The position numbers and the translations under genes are program-made. A model generated the notes under the pieces. That model worked only from the letters and a program-made list of their open reading frames with translations. It was not told the DNA's origin and did no database searches. Positions 9,309 to 17,118 of a stretch of 52,820 nucleotides of DNA are shown piece after piece (position 1 is the first letter of the stretch; every line of letters starts with the position of its first letter). The stretch lies in contig JAFTAM010000136.1 of NCBI GenBank assembly GCA_017458675.1, positions 1-52,820 on the forward strand, read 5' to 3'. This DNA is from a bacterium (GTDB lineage Bacteria; Vulcanimicrobiota; Xenobia; Xenobiales; Xenobiaceae).

Positions 9309-10406
9309 ATGAGTTTAGGAAGCGTAGGCTATAATTTCAATTCATTAAATATTCAGTCGGGCAAGCTGCCTGAAGGCAGCAAGCGCCCCGAAGGCTTCCA
9401 GGGCAGCGGCAAAGATGTTTTTGTACGCGGCGAGAGCCGCGAGTGCGCCGAAGAAATGCGCTTCGCCAAGGCCGGCAGACTCTTTCAGAGTTCTCAAGGG
9501 CGCGAGGCAGGAAAGGCGAACGAGGTCGGCAAGAGCTCGGACGTCGAGCCCGAAGAGGTCAGCATGTATCCTGGCCGCAACGGTTATGACAAAAGCTTTT
9601 TGGGCGTAGAACTGCCTATGCCCGAGCTGGGGGCTTCTATCAGGGATAAGGTGGCTATGCGCAAGGATAAGCCCGGCGAATGCGAGCTTACCTATACCAA
9701 TTATTCTGTCGTCATGAACAAGGAGCGGCGTCAGTGCTTCTATGCCGTCTGCAATATTGACGGCTCTTCCCACCGCAATGTCAAACGCGCCGGATCCTGG
9801 ACCATCGACGGCCGTATCGATCGCGATTATCAGCTGGGCAACGAAGCTTACAGCGGCAACAATATAGACAAGGGCCATATGGTCCGCCGTCTCGATCCCT
9901 GCTGGGGCAAAAATCCCGATCTGGCCAGCAACGATACTTTCAGCTACTGCAACGCCGCTCTTCAGCACGGCGGCTTAAATCAGAAGGAATGGCTGGCCTT
10001 GGAGGATCATGTTTTGGGCGCGGCCCGCTGCGGACAGAAGCTGACGGTTATCACCGGTCCCATCTTCTCCGAAAACGACCCCAAATTTGACAATCACGGT
10101 CAGATTAATCCTCCCACCCAGATCCCTATGAAGTTCTTTAAAACCGTCGTTTGGAAAGACAGCCAGAGCGGCGGCTTAAAGAGCGCCTCCTTTGTGCTTT
10201 CCCAGGAGGATATCATCAACAAAGACGGCTCCCTGTTCAAGGGGCGCTCCAGGGAAGGCTTGAACCCGGATCGCTTTGAAGTATATCAGGTACCTTTAAA
10301 GCAGCTCGAGCAGATGACCGATCTCCATTTCGGCGACATCGGCGATATCTCCAAAGAGACGGTCAAGCTTACCGCCGCATCAGATTATAAGCCGTACGGG
10401 CTGTAA
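9309..10406 (+). CDS. DNA/RNA non-specific endonuclease (NUC family), paralogue 1
   Basis: This is a beta-beta-alpha-metal endonuclease of the Serratia nuclease/NucA family that cuts DNA and RNA without sequence preference. The catalytic signature is DKGHMVRR (family DRGH; His general base) at about residue 190. It follows LGNEAYSGNN and precedes FSYCNAALQHGGLNQKEW, which supplies the Mg-binding Asn region. I prefer the ATG at 9309 over 9300: the paralogue aligns from there and AAGGCGG then lies at normal spacing, giving 365 residues. There is no signal peptide. The N-terminus carries KRPEGF...KDVFVRGES, shared with the paralogue at 12726, then a variable Gly/Glu-rich linker. Codon choice is strongly biased, as in gapA, suggesting high expression. 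Confidence 0.9.
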   Translation: MSLGSVGYNFNSLNIQSGKLPEGSKRPEGFQGSGKDVFVRGESRECAEEMRFAKAGRLFQSSQGREAGKANEVGKSSDVEPEEVSMYPGRNGYDKSFLGVELPMPELGASIRDKVAMRKDKPGECELTYTNYSVVMNKERRQCFYAVCNIDGSSHRNVKRAGSWTIDGRIDRDYQLGNEAYSGNNIDKGHMVRRLDPCWGKNPDLASNDTFSYCNAALQHGGLNQKEWLALEDHVLGAARCGQKLTVITGPIFSENDPKFDNHGQINPPTQIPMKFFKTVVWKDSQSGGLKSASFVLSQEDIINKDGSLFKGRSREGLNPDRFEVYQVPLKQLEQMTDLHFGDIGDISKETVKLTAASDYKPYGL

Positions 10407-10574
10407 CTATATATACAGAATATATACCATATAATATACTAAAAATGGTACATTAAAATATAGATACGGTCTTTCGTATAATAATTTATTTTGAATGTGG
10501 AATATGCTCCGCTCATATGCTAAAATGAAGCGGAGGTCCTATCGGATAAATTGAATGCGGAGGCCGTTTTTTTT

Positions 10575-11273
10575 ATGAAAAAGACAGTTTTAAGTTTGCT
10601 TTTGATCGGATTGGCGTTGATTCCCTTAAGCGATATTTCCGAAGCCAAGAGAAAGTATGTCGATCCTTCCGGAAAATTAACTACCAGAAGAAAGGCTGAG
10701 GCGCGGTGGGATAAAGAAAACATCCGCAGAGAAAAGCGCGAGATGAAATATCAGGAGCGGCGCAACCGAGAAATTTATCACACCGGCAGCGATTACAACA
10801 CCGTGAATAACTATACGCCTTATGACGGCGGCGGTTACTATGACAACGGTTATGACTACGACTATGACAGAAGTCCTTTTAATCCTGACAGCGACGTTCA
10901 GAACAGACTGCGCAGTACCAGAGAGCGAAAAAACAACAGCGCTGCGAATTCATCTGCCTATACCGCCCCCCGCAGCGGCGGAGTTCAGCCGTATAACGCC
11001 GCTCCCGGAAGATATCCTAACGCGCGCAGCGGCATGAACAATTCTCAAACGCCCTATGGCCGGGCCGCTTCCAGACCTGCTTACAGAACCAATACCAGCA
11101 ATAAAATCGCTGCTGCCCGGGCAGAAATTGAGCGAGCCGACATCCCCGACGACAAACGGGATTTTGTCAACAGAATCCAGGCCGGCCTGAACAGCAGCGA
11201 TAAAATGGAGCAGCACAGGGCGCTGGCCGAATGGAACAATTACCGCCAGAGGCTGGGCGTTTTCAACAGGTAG
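10575..11273 (+). CDS. Secreted low-complexity basic/Tyr-rich protein
   Basis: The ATG at 10575 begins a clear Sec signal peptide (MKKTVLSLLLIGLALIPLSD, cleavage likely near SEA-K). GGAGG lies 11 nt upstream. The 232-residue product then has a charged Arg/Lys/Glu helix (about residues 35-70), a Tyr/Gly/Asp-rich stretch (about 80-105) and an Asn/Ser/Pro/Arg-rich disordered middle. A short helical C-terminal domain (IAAARAEIERADIPDDKRDFVNRI in part, about 180-232) closes the protein. I recognise no family. It lies between the two nuclease genes in the same direction. A cell-envelope or extracellular structural role is a guess. Confidence 0.75.
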   Translation: MKKTVLSLLLIGLALIPLSDISEAKRKYVDPSGKLTTRRKAEARWDKENIRREKREMKYQERRNREIYHTGSDYNTVNNYTPYDGGGYYDNGYDYDYDRSPFNPDSDVQNRLRSTRERKNNSAANSSAYTAPRSGGVQPYNAAPGRYPNARSGMNNSQTPYGRAASRPAYRTNTSNKIAAARAEIERADIPDDKRDFVNRIQAGLNSSDKMEQHRALAEWNNYRQRLGVFNR

Positions 11274-11336
11274 CAGCCCAGCCGTCCGCATAAAGTAACT
11301 TCGGCATTTATCTTTTGTTATGCTCAAGTTCTGTTT

Positions 11337-11368
11337 AACCGCCGCTTTGAGCTATTCAAGGGGCGGTT
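11337..11368 (+). terminator. Weak terminator-like hairpin
   Basis: AACCGCC and GGCGGTT form a 7-bp stem with a long AT-rich loop 64 bp after the stop at 11273. The T-run is poor (AATGTTTA), so termination is uncertain. Confidence 0.3.
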
Positions 11369-11416
11369 AATGTTTACTTAGCACAGTTTCAGCAATTTCG
11401 TTTTTTTGAGGTTAAT

Positions 11417-12076
11417 ATGAAGCTTTATGTCTTTGCGGCCGTGACAGTCGGCATAAATTTACTCTTTCCGAGTTTTTCCGACGCCGATACTTCTGCGGGC
11501 GGAAGCGCTTATCCTAAAGCCGGGCAGCGTAAATACCGCAGTCTGGCTGATATGCATAATGACGACCGCTCCTCTTATCCGAAAGCGGGAGAGCATAATA
11601 AGCCTTTATTAAAAACCGATTTGAGCAAATCTGTCAAAGCGGCGCCGGTTGAATCTTACAGTCACGGCAGCTATGGTCAGACAAATAAAGTTTTCGAGAA
11701 AGAGCATTATAAGGTTGAAGATAAAACCGGAAAACAAAATGTTTTCAGCGACGATCATTCAAAAATCTCTGATAGGCTTTCTGTTAAGCCTACTTCACAC
11801 AGCAGCATCTCCCGTACAAAGACCAACTTAGATAAGGGAATAAAAAGCGGTATTACGGACAGCAGGAGCATAGATAATATAAATACAGCGAATAACCGTG
11901 AAAATAGGAGAAAGCTGGAAAGAGAAAGCGAAAAAGCAAAAAGCAGAATGGGCGGCGGCTGGGAAGCATTGACTGACGAGCGTCTTAAGGTACAGGAAAG
12001 ACTTAATGCCAGAGGCAGGCTTAATATCAGAGACAGAGTGTTCGGTAATAAAAGCTCACAGAACGACCATAGATAA
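11417..12076 (+). CDS. Secreted Lys/Ser-rich protein with YPKAG motifs
   Basis: The 219-residue product starts with a signal peptide (MKLYVFAAVTVGINLLFPSF, cleavage likely near SDA-D) at an ATG with GAGG 6 nt upstream. The mature part is hydrophilic and apparently disordered. Two copies of YPKAG follow the signal peptide (about residues 32 and 55). A C-terminal charged helix is present (NRRKLERESEKAKSR and DERLKVQERLNARGRLN). The YPKA motif recurs right after the signal peptide of the secreted protein at 17397. No family is recognised. A MITE copy begins 16 bp after the stop. Confidence 0.7.
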   Translation: MKLYVFAAVTVGINLLFPSFSDADTSAGGSAYPKAGQRKYRSLADMHNDDRSSYPKAGEHNKPLLKTDLSKSVKAAPVESYSHGSYGQTNKVFEKEHYKVEDKTGKQNVFSDDHSKISDRLSVKPTSHSSISRTKTNLDKGIKSGITDSRSIDNINTANNRENRRKLERESEKAKSRMGGGWEALTDERLKVQERLNARGRLNIRDRVFGNKSSQNDHR

Positions 12077-12092
12077 TTTCAGAAGAAACTGT

Positions 12093-12328
12093 CAATGTCA
12101 TAAAGTTAAGGCAATATTTTGCTGAAAGCGGCATGAAAACGTTTCCCTTGTCATTGAGAGCGCAGCGAAGAATCTTTCAAGCATGTTCTGCTTGTTTTCG
12201 TTATGCCGGTTTTCTTTGTCGCTTCCGCTCCGCGCGAAGCTTTGCTCGAATCTCCGCGTACACGCCAAAGAAAAACTTTATTAAGAATGTATGCTGAAAG
12301 CTTGTTTTTGCTTAACTTGCCCACATTG
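12093..12328 (+). mobile_element. MITE copy R3
   Basis: The left end is CAATGTCATAAAGTTAAGG and the right end is GCTTAACTTGCCCACATTG. The internal CATTGAGAGCGCAGCGAAGAATC segment and the central variant-A palindrome are present with some substitutions. At 236 bp it is shorter than its relatives because of a deletion in the left third. I found no convincing target-site duplication, so it is probably an old copy. Confidence 0.85.
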
Positions 12329-12434
12329 CAAAACTGCCTAATATTTTTTTGTTATTATGCAGTCAAAAGCCTTAAATATCGGGTTTTCTCTGCTCTCATG
12401 TCCTTGCTATAAAGGGTATTGTGTATTTGCTAAG

Positions 12435-12455
12435 CGCCGAAATTTCGGCGATTTT
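12435..12455 (+). terminator. Palindrome plus T-run between MITE R3 and nuclease 2
   Basis: CGCCGAAATTTCGGCG is a perfect 16-bp palindrome followed by ATTTTT. It may end transcription coming from the upstream secreted-protein gene and R3 before the nuclease 2 promoter region. The loop would be short, so an operator is an alternative. Confidence 0.5.
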
Positions 12456-12465
12456 TATATTTAAA

Positions 12466-12491
12466 TTAGTTAGATTTTTACATCTAATTAA
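12466..12491. promoter_or_regulatory. Inverted repeat upstream of nuclease 2 promoter
   Basis: TTAGTTAGAT and ATCTAATTAA form a 10-bp stem with one G-U pair across TTTTAC. It lies about 32 bp upstream of a TATAAT box (12523-12528) and could be an operator for nuclease 2. Confidence 0.4.
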
Positions 12492-12522
12492 CAAATCTCC
12501 GCCATTTTTACATAAAATAGTC

Positions 12523-12710
12523 TATAATATTAGGAAGCAGATAAAGCTTCAACAGCAAAGCGCGGTCTGCAGATAAAAAAGAAAAGAATTTGGGTTGTCT
12601 GTCGGGGAAGTTTTGAGCGCTCAATATTTTAAAGTGCGGTACAGGTCCGACAGAAGCGATCCGTTTCTGAATAGCCGAAGGCAGTTCGGCAATAATTCAC
12701 GAAGCGAATT
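12523..12710 (+). promoter_or_regulatory. Likely -10 box and structured 5' leader of nuclease 2
   Basis: A TATAAT at 12523-12528 would give a leader of nearly 200 nt. The leader contains three successive inverted repeats. TCTGTCGG (12598-12605) pairs with CCGACAGA (12647-12654), enclosing the palindrome GAGCGCTC. GCCGAA/TTCGGC form a hairpin at 12674-12690. AATTC/GAATT form a hairpin at 12694-12710, which directly abuts the Shine-Dalgarno GGAG at 12711. No -35 hexamer of good match was found. The arrangement suggests translational or RNA-based control; no known riboswitch is recognised. Confidence 0.45.
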
Positions 12711-12725
12711 GGAGCGGGAAAACAA

Positions 12726-13832
12726 ATGGGAATAGGCAGCATTTCCGGCAGTTCATTTTACACTAACACTCAAATCCCCGAAAGTTCTATCAGTCGTCCC
12801 GAAGGTTTTGAAGGAACCAGCAAAGATGTCTTTGTGCGCGACGATTCCAAAGAACTTAAGCAGGAGCAGGAATACGCCAGCGCCGGCAGACTCTTTATGT
12901 CCAAGCATAAGGGCGGCAATAAAGGCGGCGGCAAAGTAGGCGGCGGGCGCGGTCCTCAGGGCCCCGGCAGAGTCGGCAACGACGAAGTCAACATGTATCC
13001 TAACCGACCCGGTTACGACAGGACCTTCTTAGGCAAAGAACTGCCTATGCCGACCTTGGGCGATTCCATCAAAGACAAAGTGGCCATGCGCACCGACAAA
13101 CCCGGCGAGTGTGAGCTGACTTACACGAATTTCTCCGTAGTAATGAATAAGGAGCGCAAACAGTGCTTCTTCACGATCTGCAACATTGACGGTTCGCAGT
13201 CTACCGATCCTCCCCGCAACGGAAGCTGGCAGATAGACGGCCGCATTCCCCGCGACTGTCAGCTGGGCAACGAAGCTTACAGCAACAACGACATCGACAA
13301 GGGCCATATGGTTCGCCGCTTAGATCCCTGCTGGGGCCGCAACGCGCAGCAGGCCAACCTCGACAGCTTCAGCTACTGCAACGCCACTCTCCAGCACGCC
13401 GACCTCAACCAGAAGGAATGGCTCGAACTGGAGAACCACGTTCTCGACAGCTGCAGGGCCGCCGGCGATAAATATACCGTCATAACCGGTCCCATCTTCT
13501 CCGAAAACGATCCTAAGTTTGATAACCACGGCCGCATGAGCGAGCCTACTCAGATCCCCATGAAGTTCTTTAAGACCGTGGTTTGGGCCGACGATAAGAC
13601 CGGCGAACTCAAGAGCGCTTCCTTCGTCCTTTCTCAGGAAGATATCATCAACCGCGACGGCGGTCTCTTCAAGAGCAAGGAGGGCTTTGAACCCGGACGC
13701 TTCAGCATCTATCAGGTTCCTCAGAGCCAGCTCGAGCAGATGACCGACCTGCACTTCGGCAATATCGGCGACATAACCACCGACGCCGTGAAGCTCACCG
13801 CGGCCAACGGCTACACTCCTCAGGGATTATAA
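12726..13832 (+). CDS. DNA/RNA non-specific endonuclease (NUC family), paralogue 2
   Basis: This 368-residue paralogue of the nuclease at 9309 is very similar over the catalytic part: QLGNEAYSNNDIDKGHMVRR with the active-site His, then FSYCNATLQHADLNQKEW. The N-terminus lacks a signal peptide and has SRPEGF...SKDVFVRDDS. A Gly/Lys/Arg-rich linker (about residues 60-85) separates it from the nuclease domain. ATG start with GGAGCGGG upstream. Codon use is highly biased towards C-ending codons, as in gapA and pgk, which points to strong expression. A terminator follows. An acidic protein gene comes next, mirroring the pairing at nuclease 1. Confidence 0.9.
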   Translation: MGIGSISGSSFYTNTQIPESSISRPEGFEGTSKDVFVRDDSKELKQEQEYASAGRLFMSKHKGGNKGGGKVGGGRGPQGPGRVGNDEVNMYPNRPGYDRTFLGKELPMPTLGDSIKDKVAMRTDKPGECELTYTNFSVVMNKERKQCFFTICNIDGSQSTDPPRNGSWQIDGRIPRDCQLGNEAYSNNDIDKGHMVRRLDPCWGRNAQQANLDSFSYCNATLQHADLNQKEWLELENHVLDSCRAAGDKYTVITGPIFSENDPKFDNHGRMSEPTQIPMKFFKTVVWADDKTGELKSASFVLSQEDIINRDGGLFKSKEGFEPGRFSIYQVPQSQLEQMTDLHFGNIGDITTDAVKLTAANGYTPQGL

Positions 13833-13864
13833 TTTAGAGAAGCCTAAGGCTTATTAACAGAAAG

Positions 13865-13902
13865 AGATTTCGCATAATTCAGTTTATGCGGAATCTTTTT
13901 TT
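13865..13902 (+). terminator. Intrinsic terminator after nuclease 2
   Basis: AGATTTCGCATAA pairs with TTATGCGGAATCT (one T-G pair) across a 6-nt loop and runs into seven T, 32 bp after the stop. Confidence 0.85.
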
Positions 13903-14085
13903 ATGAATAGCCGGTACGGTTATATGCTGACCTGTACCGGGCTTTCCGGCTGCTTTAAGCCGCTTAATCGAGAGGTTTTGCAGGTAAGAGCTTTGCCTTA
14001 AGAGAAAGGGCGCAGGCTGTTTTTTCTGCACGCAGATTTTCAAAGCTGTTTTGCGTATATGAGAAAAATTGTTTAGGAGTTTTAT

Positions 14086-14562
14086 ATGTCTGAAGCTAAG
14101 GAAAACATTCAGGACGAGAACGAAGAGCTTGAACCGGAGATACCGGTATTTTTAAACAGCTTGATCGATGAGCTTCTGGTCTATGCCAAATACCACGATG
14201 AGCATATGGAAGCGGAGTGGATCCCCGAGGAGCAGGTTTTTAAGGTCTATCCTGACGATCAGCCCGAAGTAGACGTCTTTATCGTCGACATTGACGACGC
14301 CATGTATCACGAATCCGAAGCGATTGTGGTGGAGGCGGAAATAGGTCCTATGGATGAGGATATCGACCCCGCTGAGCTGCTGCGCTTCTGCGACAGGGAT
14401 TTAATCTACAGTCGTCTGATGATCAGCAGAGGGGACGATTGCGAATATGTGGTTCTGCAGGCGGCTTGCCCCGTAAGTCAGATCAGCGCGGCTCAGTTAG
14501 ACTGTATGATCCGCGAGGTTTCAGTCTATTCCGGCGAACTCAGCGAAGAAGACGAAGACTAA
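14086..14562 (+). CDS. Very acidic 158-residue protein, possibly YbjN/CesT-like
   Basis: The product has 45 Asp/Glu and only 8 Lys/Arg, and no signal peptide. After an acidic N-terminal tail, its middle and end (VVEAEIGPMDEDIDPAELLR, then YSRLMISRGDDCEYVVLQAA and the SAAQLDCMIREV helix) have the strand-helix pattern of YbjN or type III chaperone-like domains. That resemblance is by eye only. ATG start with TAGGAG 7 nt upstream. The HD phosphohydrolase gene begins 2 nt after its stop, so the two are translationally coupled. An alternative reading is an acidic partner of the upstream nuclease. Confidence 0.65.
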   Translation: MSEAKENIQDENEELEPEIPVFLNSLIDELLVYAKYHDEHMEAEWIPEEQVFKVYPDDQPEVDVFIVDIDDAMYHESEAIVVEAEIGPMDEDIDPAELLRFCDRDLIYSRLMISRGDDCEYVVLQAACPVSQISAAQLDCMIREVSVYSGELSEEDED

Positions 14563-14564
14563 AT

Positions 14565-15860
14565 TTGAAAATATTCAGAGACCCAGTTCATGGGGATATA
14601 TTTTTATCGAATGAGCTAATCGAGCTGCTCGATACCCGGGAGATGCAGCGTCTGCGCGGGATAAAGCAGCTCGGAACGGCTTTTTTTGTTTACCCGGGAG
14701 CGGTGCATACCAGGTTTGAGCATAGCCTGGGTACGTGCTTTTTGACGGGAGAACTCTTAAACGTTCTCAGAGAGTTCGGCCTCACGGTTGGCAAAAAAGA
14801 AGAATTGGCCATAAAAGCGGCCGCTCTGCTCCATGACGTGGGGCATATTCCTTTTGGACATACCATAGAGGATGAACGCTGCATTTTCAGCCGGCACGAG
14901 TCGGCGGAGCGCTTTAAAGCTTTTCTGACCGGCAGGGGCGAGCTGGCTAAAGTTTTGACCAGATATAAACTCACCGAGGATGTTTTGGCCATTTTAAGCG
15001 GCGAGGCGGCAGAGCCCTGGCGCAAGGAGATCATTTCCGGGACCTTCTGCGCCGATCTGCTGGACTATCTGGCCAGAGACGCCTTTTTCTGCGGCCTGCC
15101 TCATAAGTACGACAGGCGCATTATGCGCAGTCTGCGCATTTACAACGGGCATCTTTATTTAGACTGCCAAAAAAGCGGCATTGTCAGGGAAGATTTCATT
15201 TCCGAGCTGATAAATCTGCTGCGTCTGCGCTATTTTTTGACGGAGAGAGTCTTCTTTCATCATACCAAGCTGGCTTCCGGCGTAATGATTTCCAAGCTGC
15301 TGGAGCGGGCTCTGCGCTTTAACGTCAGGCAGGAAGAGCTTTTCCATCTCGGCGACGAGCGCTTTCTCTATTTCCTGGAGCTGCGGGCCGGAAGCGATCC
15401 TGCGGTAAAGAAGCTGCTGGCCGATTTGGCTTCGCGCCGCCTTTACAAGCAGGCCTATGTTTTGACCTGTCATATAGGCTCTGAAAACAGGGAAAAGCTC
15501 ATAAACAGATACCATAAGGATGTAGCCGCCAGGGCTGAAACCGAAGGAGAGCTGGCTTCCAGGCTGAAGGTCAATGCTGAAGATATTGCCATATATTGCC
15601 CATCAGGTTCTATGCAGCTGAAAGAAGCCGAGGTGCTGGTTAAGGTTGGAGTAGACGAGCCAGAGAGCTTGGCCGGTTTGGATCTTCCGGAAGTCAGAAC
15701 TCTGCTGGACAAGCACAAAAATCTGTGGCGCTTTTACGTATTTGCCGCTCCGGAAATAAACGGAAAGATTAAGCGGCTGGCCCGTCTGTGCGAAGACTAT
15801 TTCGGCATAGAGAATCATATGTCGGATATGCAGAGCTCGCAGTTATATATGCTTTTGTAG
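14565..15860 (+). CDS. HD-domain phosphohydrolase (COG1078 type)
   Basis: The sequence begins LKIFRDPVHGDIFLSNE, the characteristic opening of COG1078 HD proteins related to dGTP triphosphohydrolases and SAMHD1. The metal-binding residues are visible: HTRFEHSLGT (about residues 44-53), the HD pair in ALLHDVGHIPFGH (about 85-97) and a later Asp in FCADLLDYLARDA (about 161-173). A C-terminal HD-associated region fills the rest of the 431 residues. I place the start at TTG 14565, two bases after the previous stop. An upstream in-frame extension would overlap the acidic gene by over 120 bp. Probable substrate: a nucleotide; the exact one is not determined. Confidence 0.85.
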   Translation: MKIFRDPVHGDIFLSNELIELLDTREMQRLRGIKQLGTAFFVYPGAVHTRFEHSLGTCFLTGELLNVLREFGLTVGKKEELAIKAAALLHDVGHIPFGHTIEDERCIFSRHESAERFKAFLTGRGELAKVLTRYKLTEDVLAILSGEAAEPWRKEIISGTFCADLLDYLARDAFFCGLPHKYDRRIMRSLRIYNGHLYLDCQKSGIVREDFISELINLLRLRYFLTERVFFHHTKLASGVMISKLLERALRFNVRQEELFHLGDERFLYFLELRAGSDPAVKKLLADLASRRLYKQAYVLTCHIGSENREKLINRYHKDVAARAETEGELASRLKVNAEDIAIYCPSGSMQLKEAEVLVKVGVDEPESLAGLDLPEVRTLLDKHKNLWRFYVFAAPEINGKIKRLARLCEDYFGIENHMSDMQSSQLYMLL

Positions 15861-15861
15861 A

Positions 15862-16287
15862 TTATTCATCAAATTTGTAGATGTCAAGCTGACCGTTTCG
15901 ATAGAGAATATCTTCAGGTTTTTTTCCTGAACTTGTAATACGAGGTGTAATCAAAGAATATCCATTTGGGTTTACAGTAAAACTGTAATAATAGCTTTGA
16001 TTGTTATAAGGACAGGTTGGGATAGCTTTTAAATAATCGGGCGTAAGCTTTTTTAATTGGACGGGATAGCAGCCGGCGTTATCGGCGGCATACATTTCCA
16101 AGGCGGTTCCTATGCTTTTCATATTTTCTATGGCTGCGGTACGAAGTGATTCTTCCCGGGCCTTGACAAAGTTAGGGATCATAATTCCTGCCAAAACAGC
16201 GATAATGGCGATGACGATCATCAGCTCGATCAGGGTGAAGCCTTGGGCGCAGCGAGGGGAGCGGCGGAAGATAACGGTATTAGGCAT
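15862..16287 (-). CDS. Type IV pilin / type II secretion pseudopilin-like protein
   Basis: The short leader peptide MPNTVIFRRSPRCAQG ends at the prepilin peptidase site G|FTLIELMIVIAIIAVLAGI. The conserved Glu5 and the N-terminal hydrophobic helix follow. The 141-residue product continues with the usual alpha-helical stalk (KAREESLRTAAIENMKSIGTALEMYAADN) and a small C-terminal domain with YPVQLKKLTPDYLKAIPTCP, as in GspG-like minor pilins. ATG start with GAGGTG upstream. The gene is convergent with the HD gene (1 bp between stops). No assembly genes are nearby. A MITE copy is inserted about 40 bp upstream of the start, within its leader or promoter. Confidence 0.9.
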   Translation of the reverse strand: MPNTVIFRRSPRCAQGFTLIELMIVIAIIAVLAGIMIPNFVKAREESLRTAAIENMKSIGTALEMYAADNAGCYPVQLKKLTPDYLKAIPTCPYNNQSYYYSFTVNPNGYSLITPRITSSGKKPEDILYRNGQLDIYKFDE

Positions 16288-16327
16288 AAATTGACACCTC
16301 AGGTTAAAAGTTCACGGTGTCACTACT

Positions 16328-16590
16328 CAATGTCATAAAGTTAAGGCATAATATTGCTAAAAAAGGTACATTAGCTTGTTTTACCAATGCTTGTAAATGT
16401 TTCTCTGCCATTGAGAATGCAGCGAAGAATCTTTCAAGCATGTTCTGCACGTTTTTGCTATGTCGGTTTTGTTTTGCGCTTCGCTCCGCGCTCGCCGTAA
16501 CCGGAGCTCGGACGCTCGCTTCAGAGCAAAACAAAACCTGTGTATAACATGTCTGCTTAAAGCCTGTTTTTGCTTAACTTGACGACAGTG
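16328..16590 (+). mobile_element. MITE copy R4 with perfect 10-bp target-site duplication
   Basis: The 263-bp element runs from CAATGTCATAAAGTTAAGG to CTTAACTTGACGACAGTG. TGTCACTACT occurs directly before it (16318-16327) and directly after it (16591-16600), a perfect 10-bp direct repeat. The central palindrome is variant B, with GGTTTTGTTTTGC and GCAAAACAAAACC arms around a CGCTCCGCGCTCG / CGGACGCTCGCTTC core. It lies immediately upstream of the pilin gene. Confidence 0.92.
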
Positions 16591-16600
16591 TGTCACTACT

Positions 16601-17108
16601 ACTTCCTTTTTATAAATGTCTGTATTGAGGCGAATTCTGCGCCTTAAAGCCCATCTGTCAGATTGAGCGCAGCGAAGGAGCTTAGCGTCAGGTACATTTA
16701 AGATCCTTCGCCGGGTTAAGGCCCGGCTCAGGATGACATAGGCAGGCATGGTTCAGCAAGCGGAACGGATTTTGTCATTCTGAGCGTGAGCGAAGAATCT
16801 TGAGCTTGAAGAGCTGATAACCTTCGCTTGGGCGCTTAAGGCGGGGGGCCGGGTGATATAGGCAGGGCTTTGCAAGCGGAACGGGAGTTGCCATTTTAAA
16901 GTAAGCCGCGTATTTCTTAAGCAAGAAATATCTATATTATATGGAAAGATTAGACAAACAGCGGCGGCGGAAGGCTATGTAAACGCTCGGCTACAGGCTT
17001 CGGCTGACGCGCTCTTTTCGGCAAAATGGCATGAGCGGCATTGCAATATTCAGCGCATCGCCGTTCCGGCTTTATCGGCTTTAAGCTCTTGCGCCTTAAA
17101 AGAACACC
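16601..17108. other. Intergenic region with REP-like palindromes, no gene
   Basis: I see no convincing gene in this stretch between two MITE copies. It holds short palindromic sequences of another type: GATCCTTCGCCGGG with CCCGGCTCAGGATGAC at 16702-16737, and GTCATTCTGAGCG...GCGAAGAATCT at 16774-16800. Both share the GTCAT(C/T)CTGAGC / GCGAAG(G/A)ATC arms that also occur inside the MITEs. The rest is unremarkable. Confidence 0.6.
16702..16737. repeat. REP-like imperfect palindrome
   Basis: GATCCTTCGCCGGG and CCCGGCTCAGGATGAC face each other across TTAAGG, pairing except for two central mismatches. The same arms recur at 29133-29160 and, in diverged form, inside the MITE copies. Confidence 0.65.
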
Positions 17109-17118
17109 GGATTCAAGG

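Noticed and set aside
10525..10554. Nine-codon leader frame ahead of the secreted protein at 10575
   Set aside because: It has no ribosome-binding site and no attenuator structure follows; a chance frame is more likely.
14439..14564. Upstream extension of the HD phosphohydrolase
   Set aside because: The extension overlaps the acidic gene and is Arg-rich junk; the conserved protein begins at LKIFRDPVHGD.
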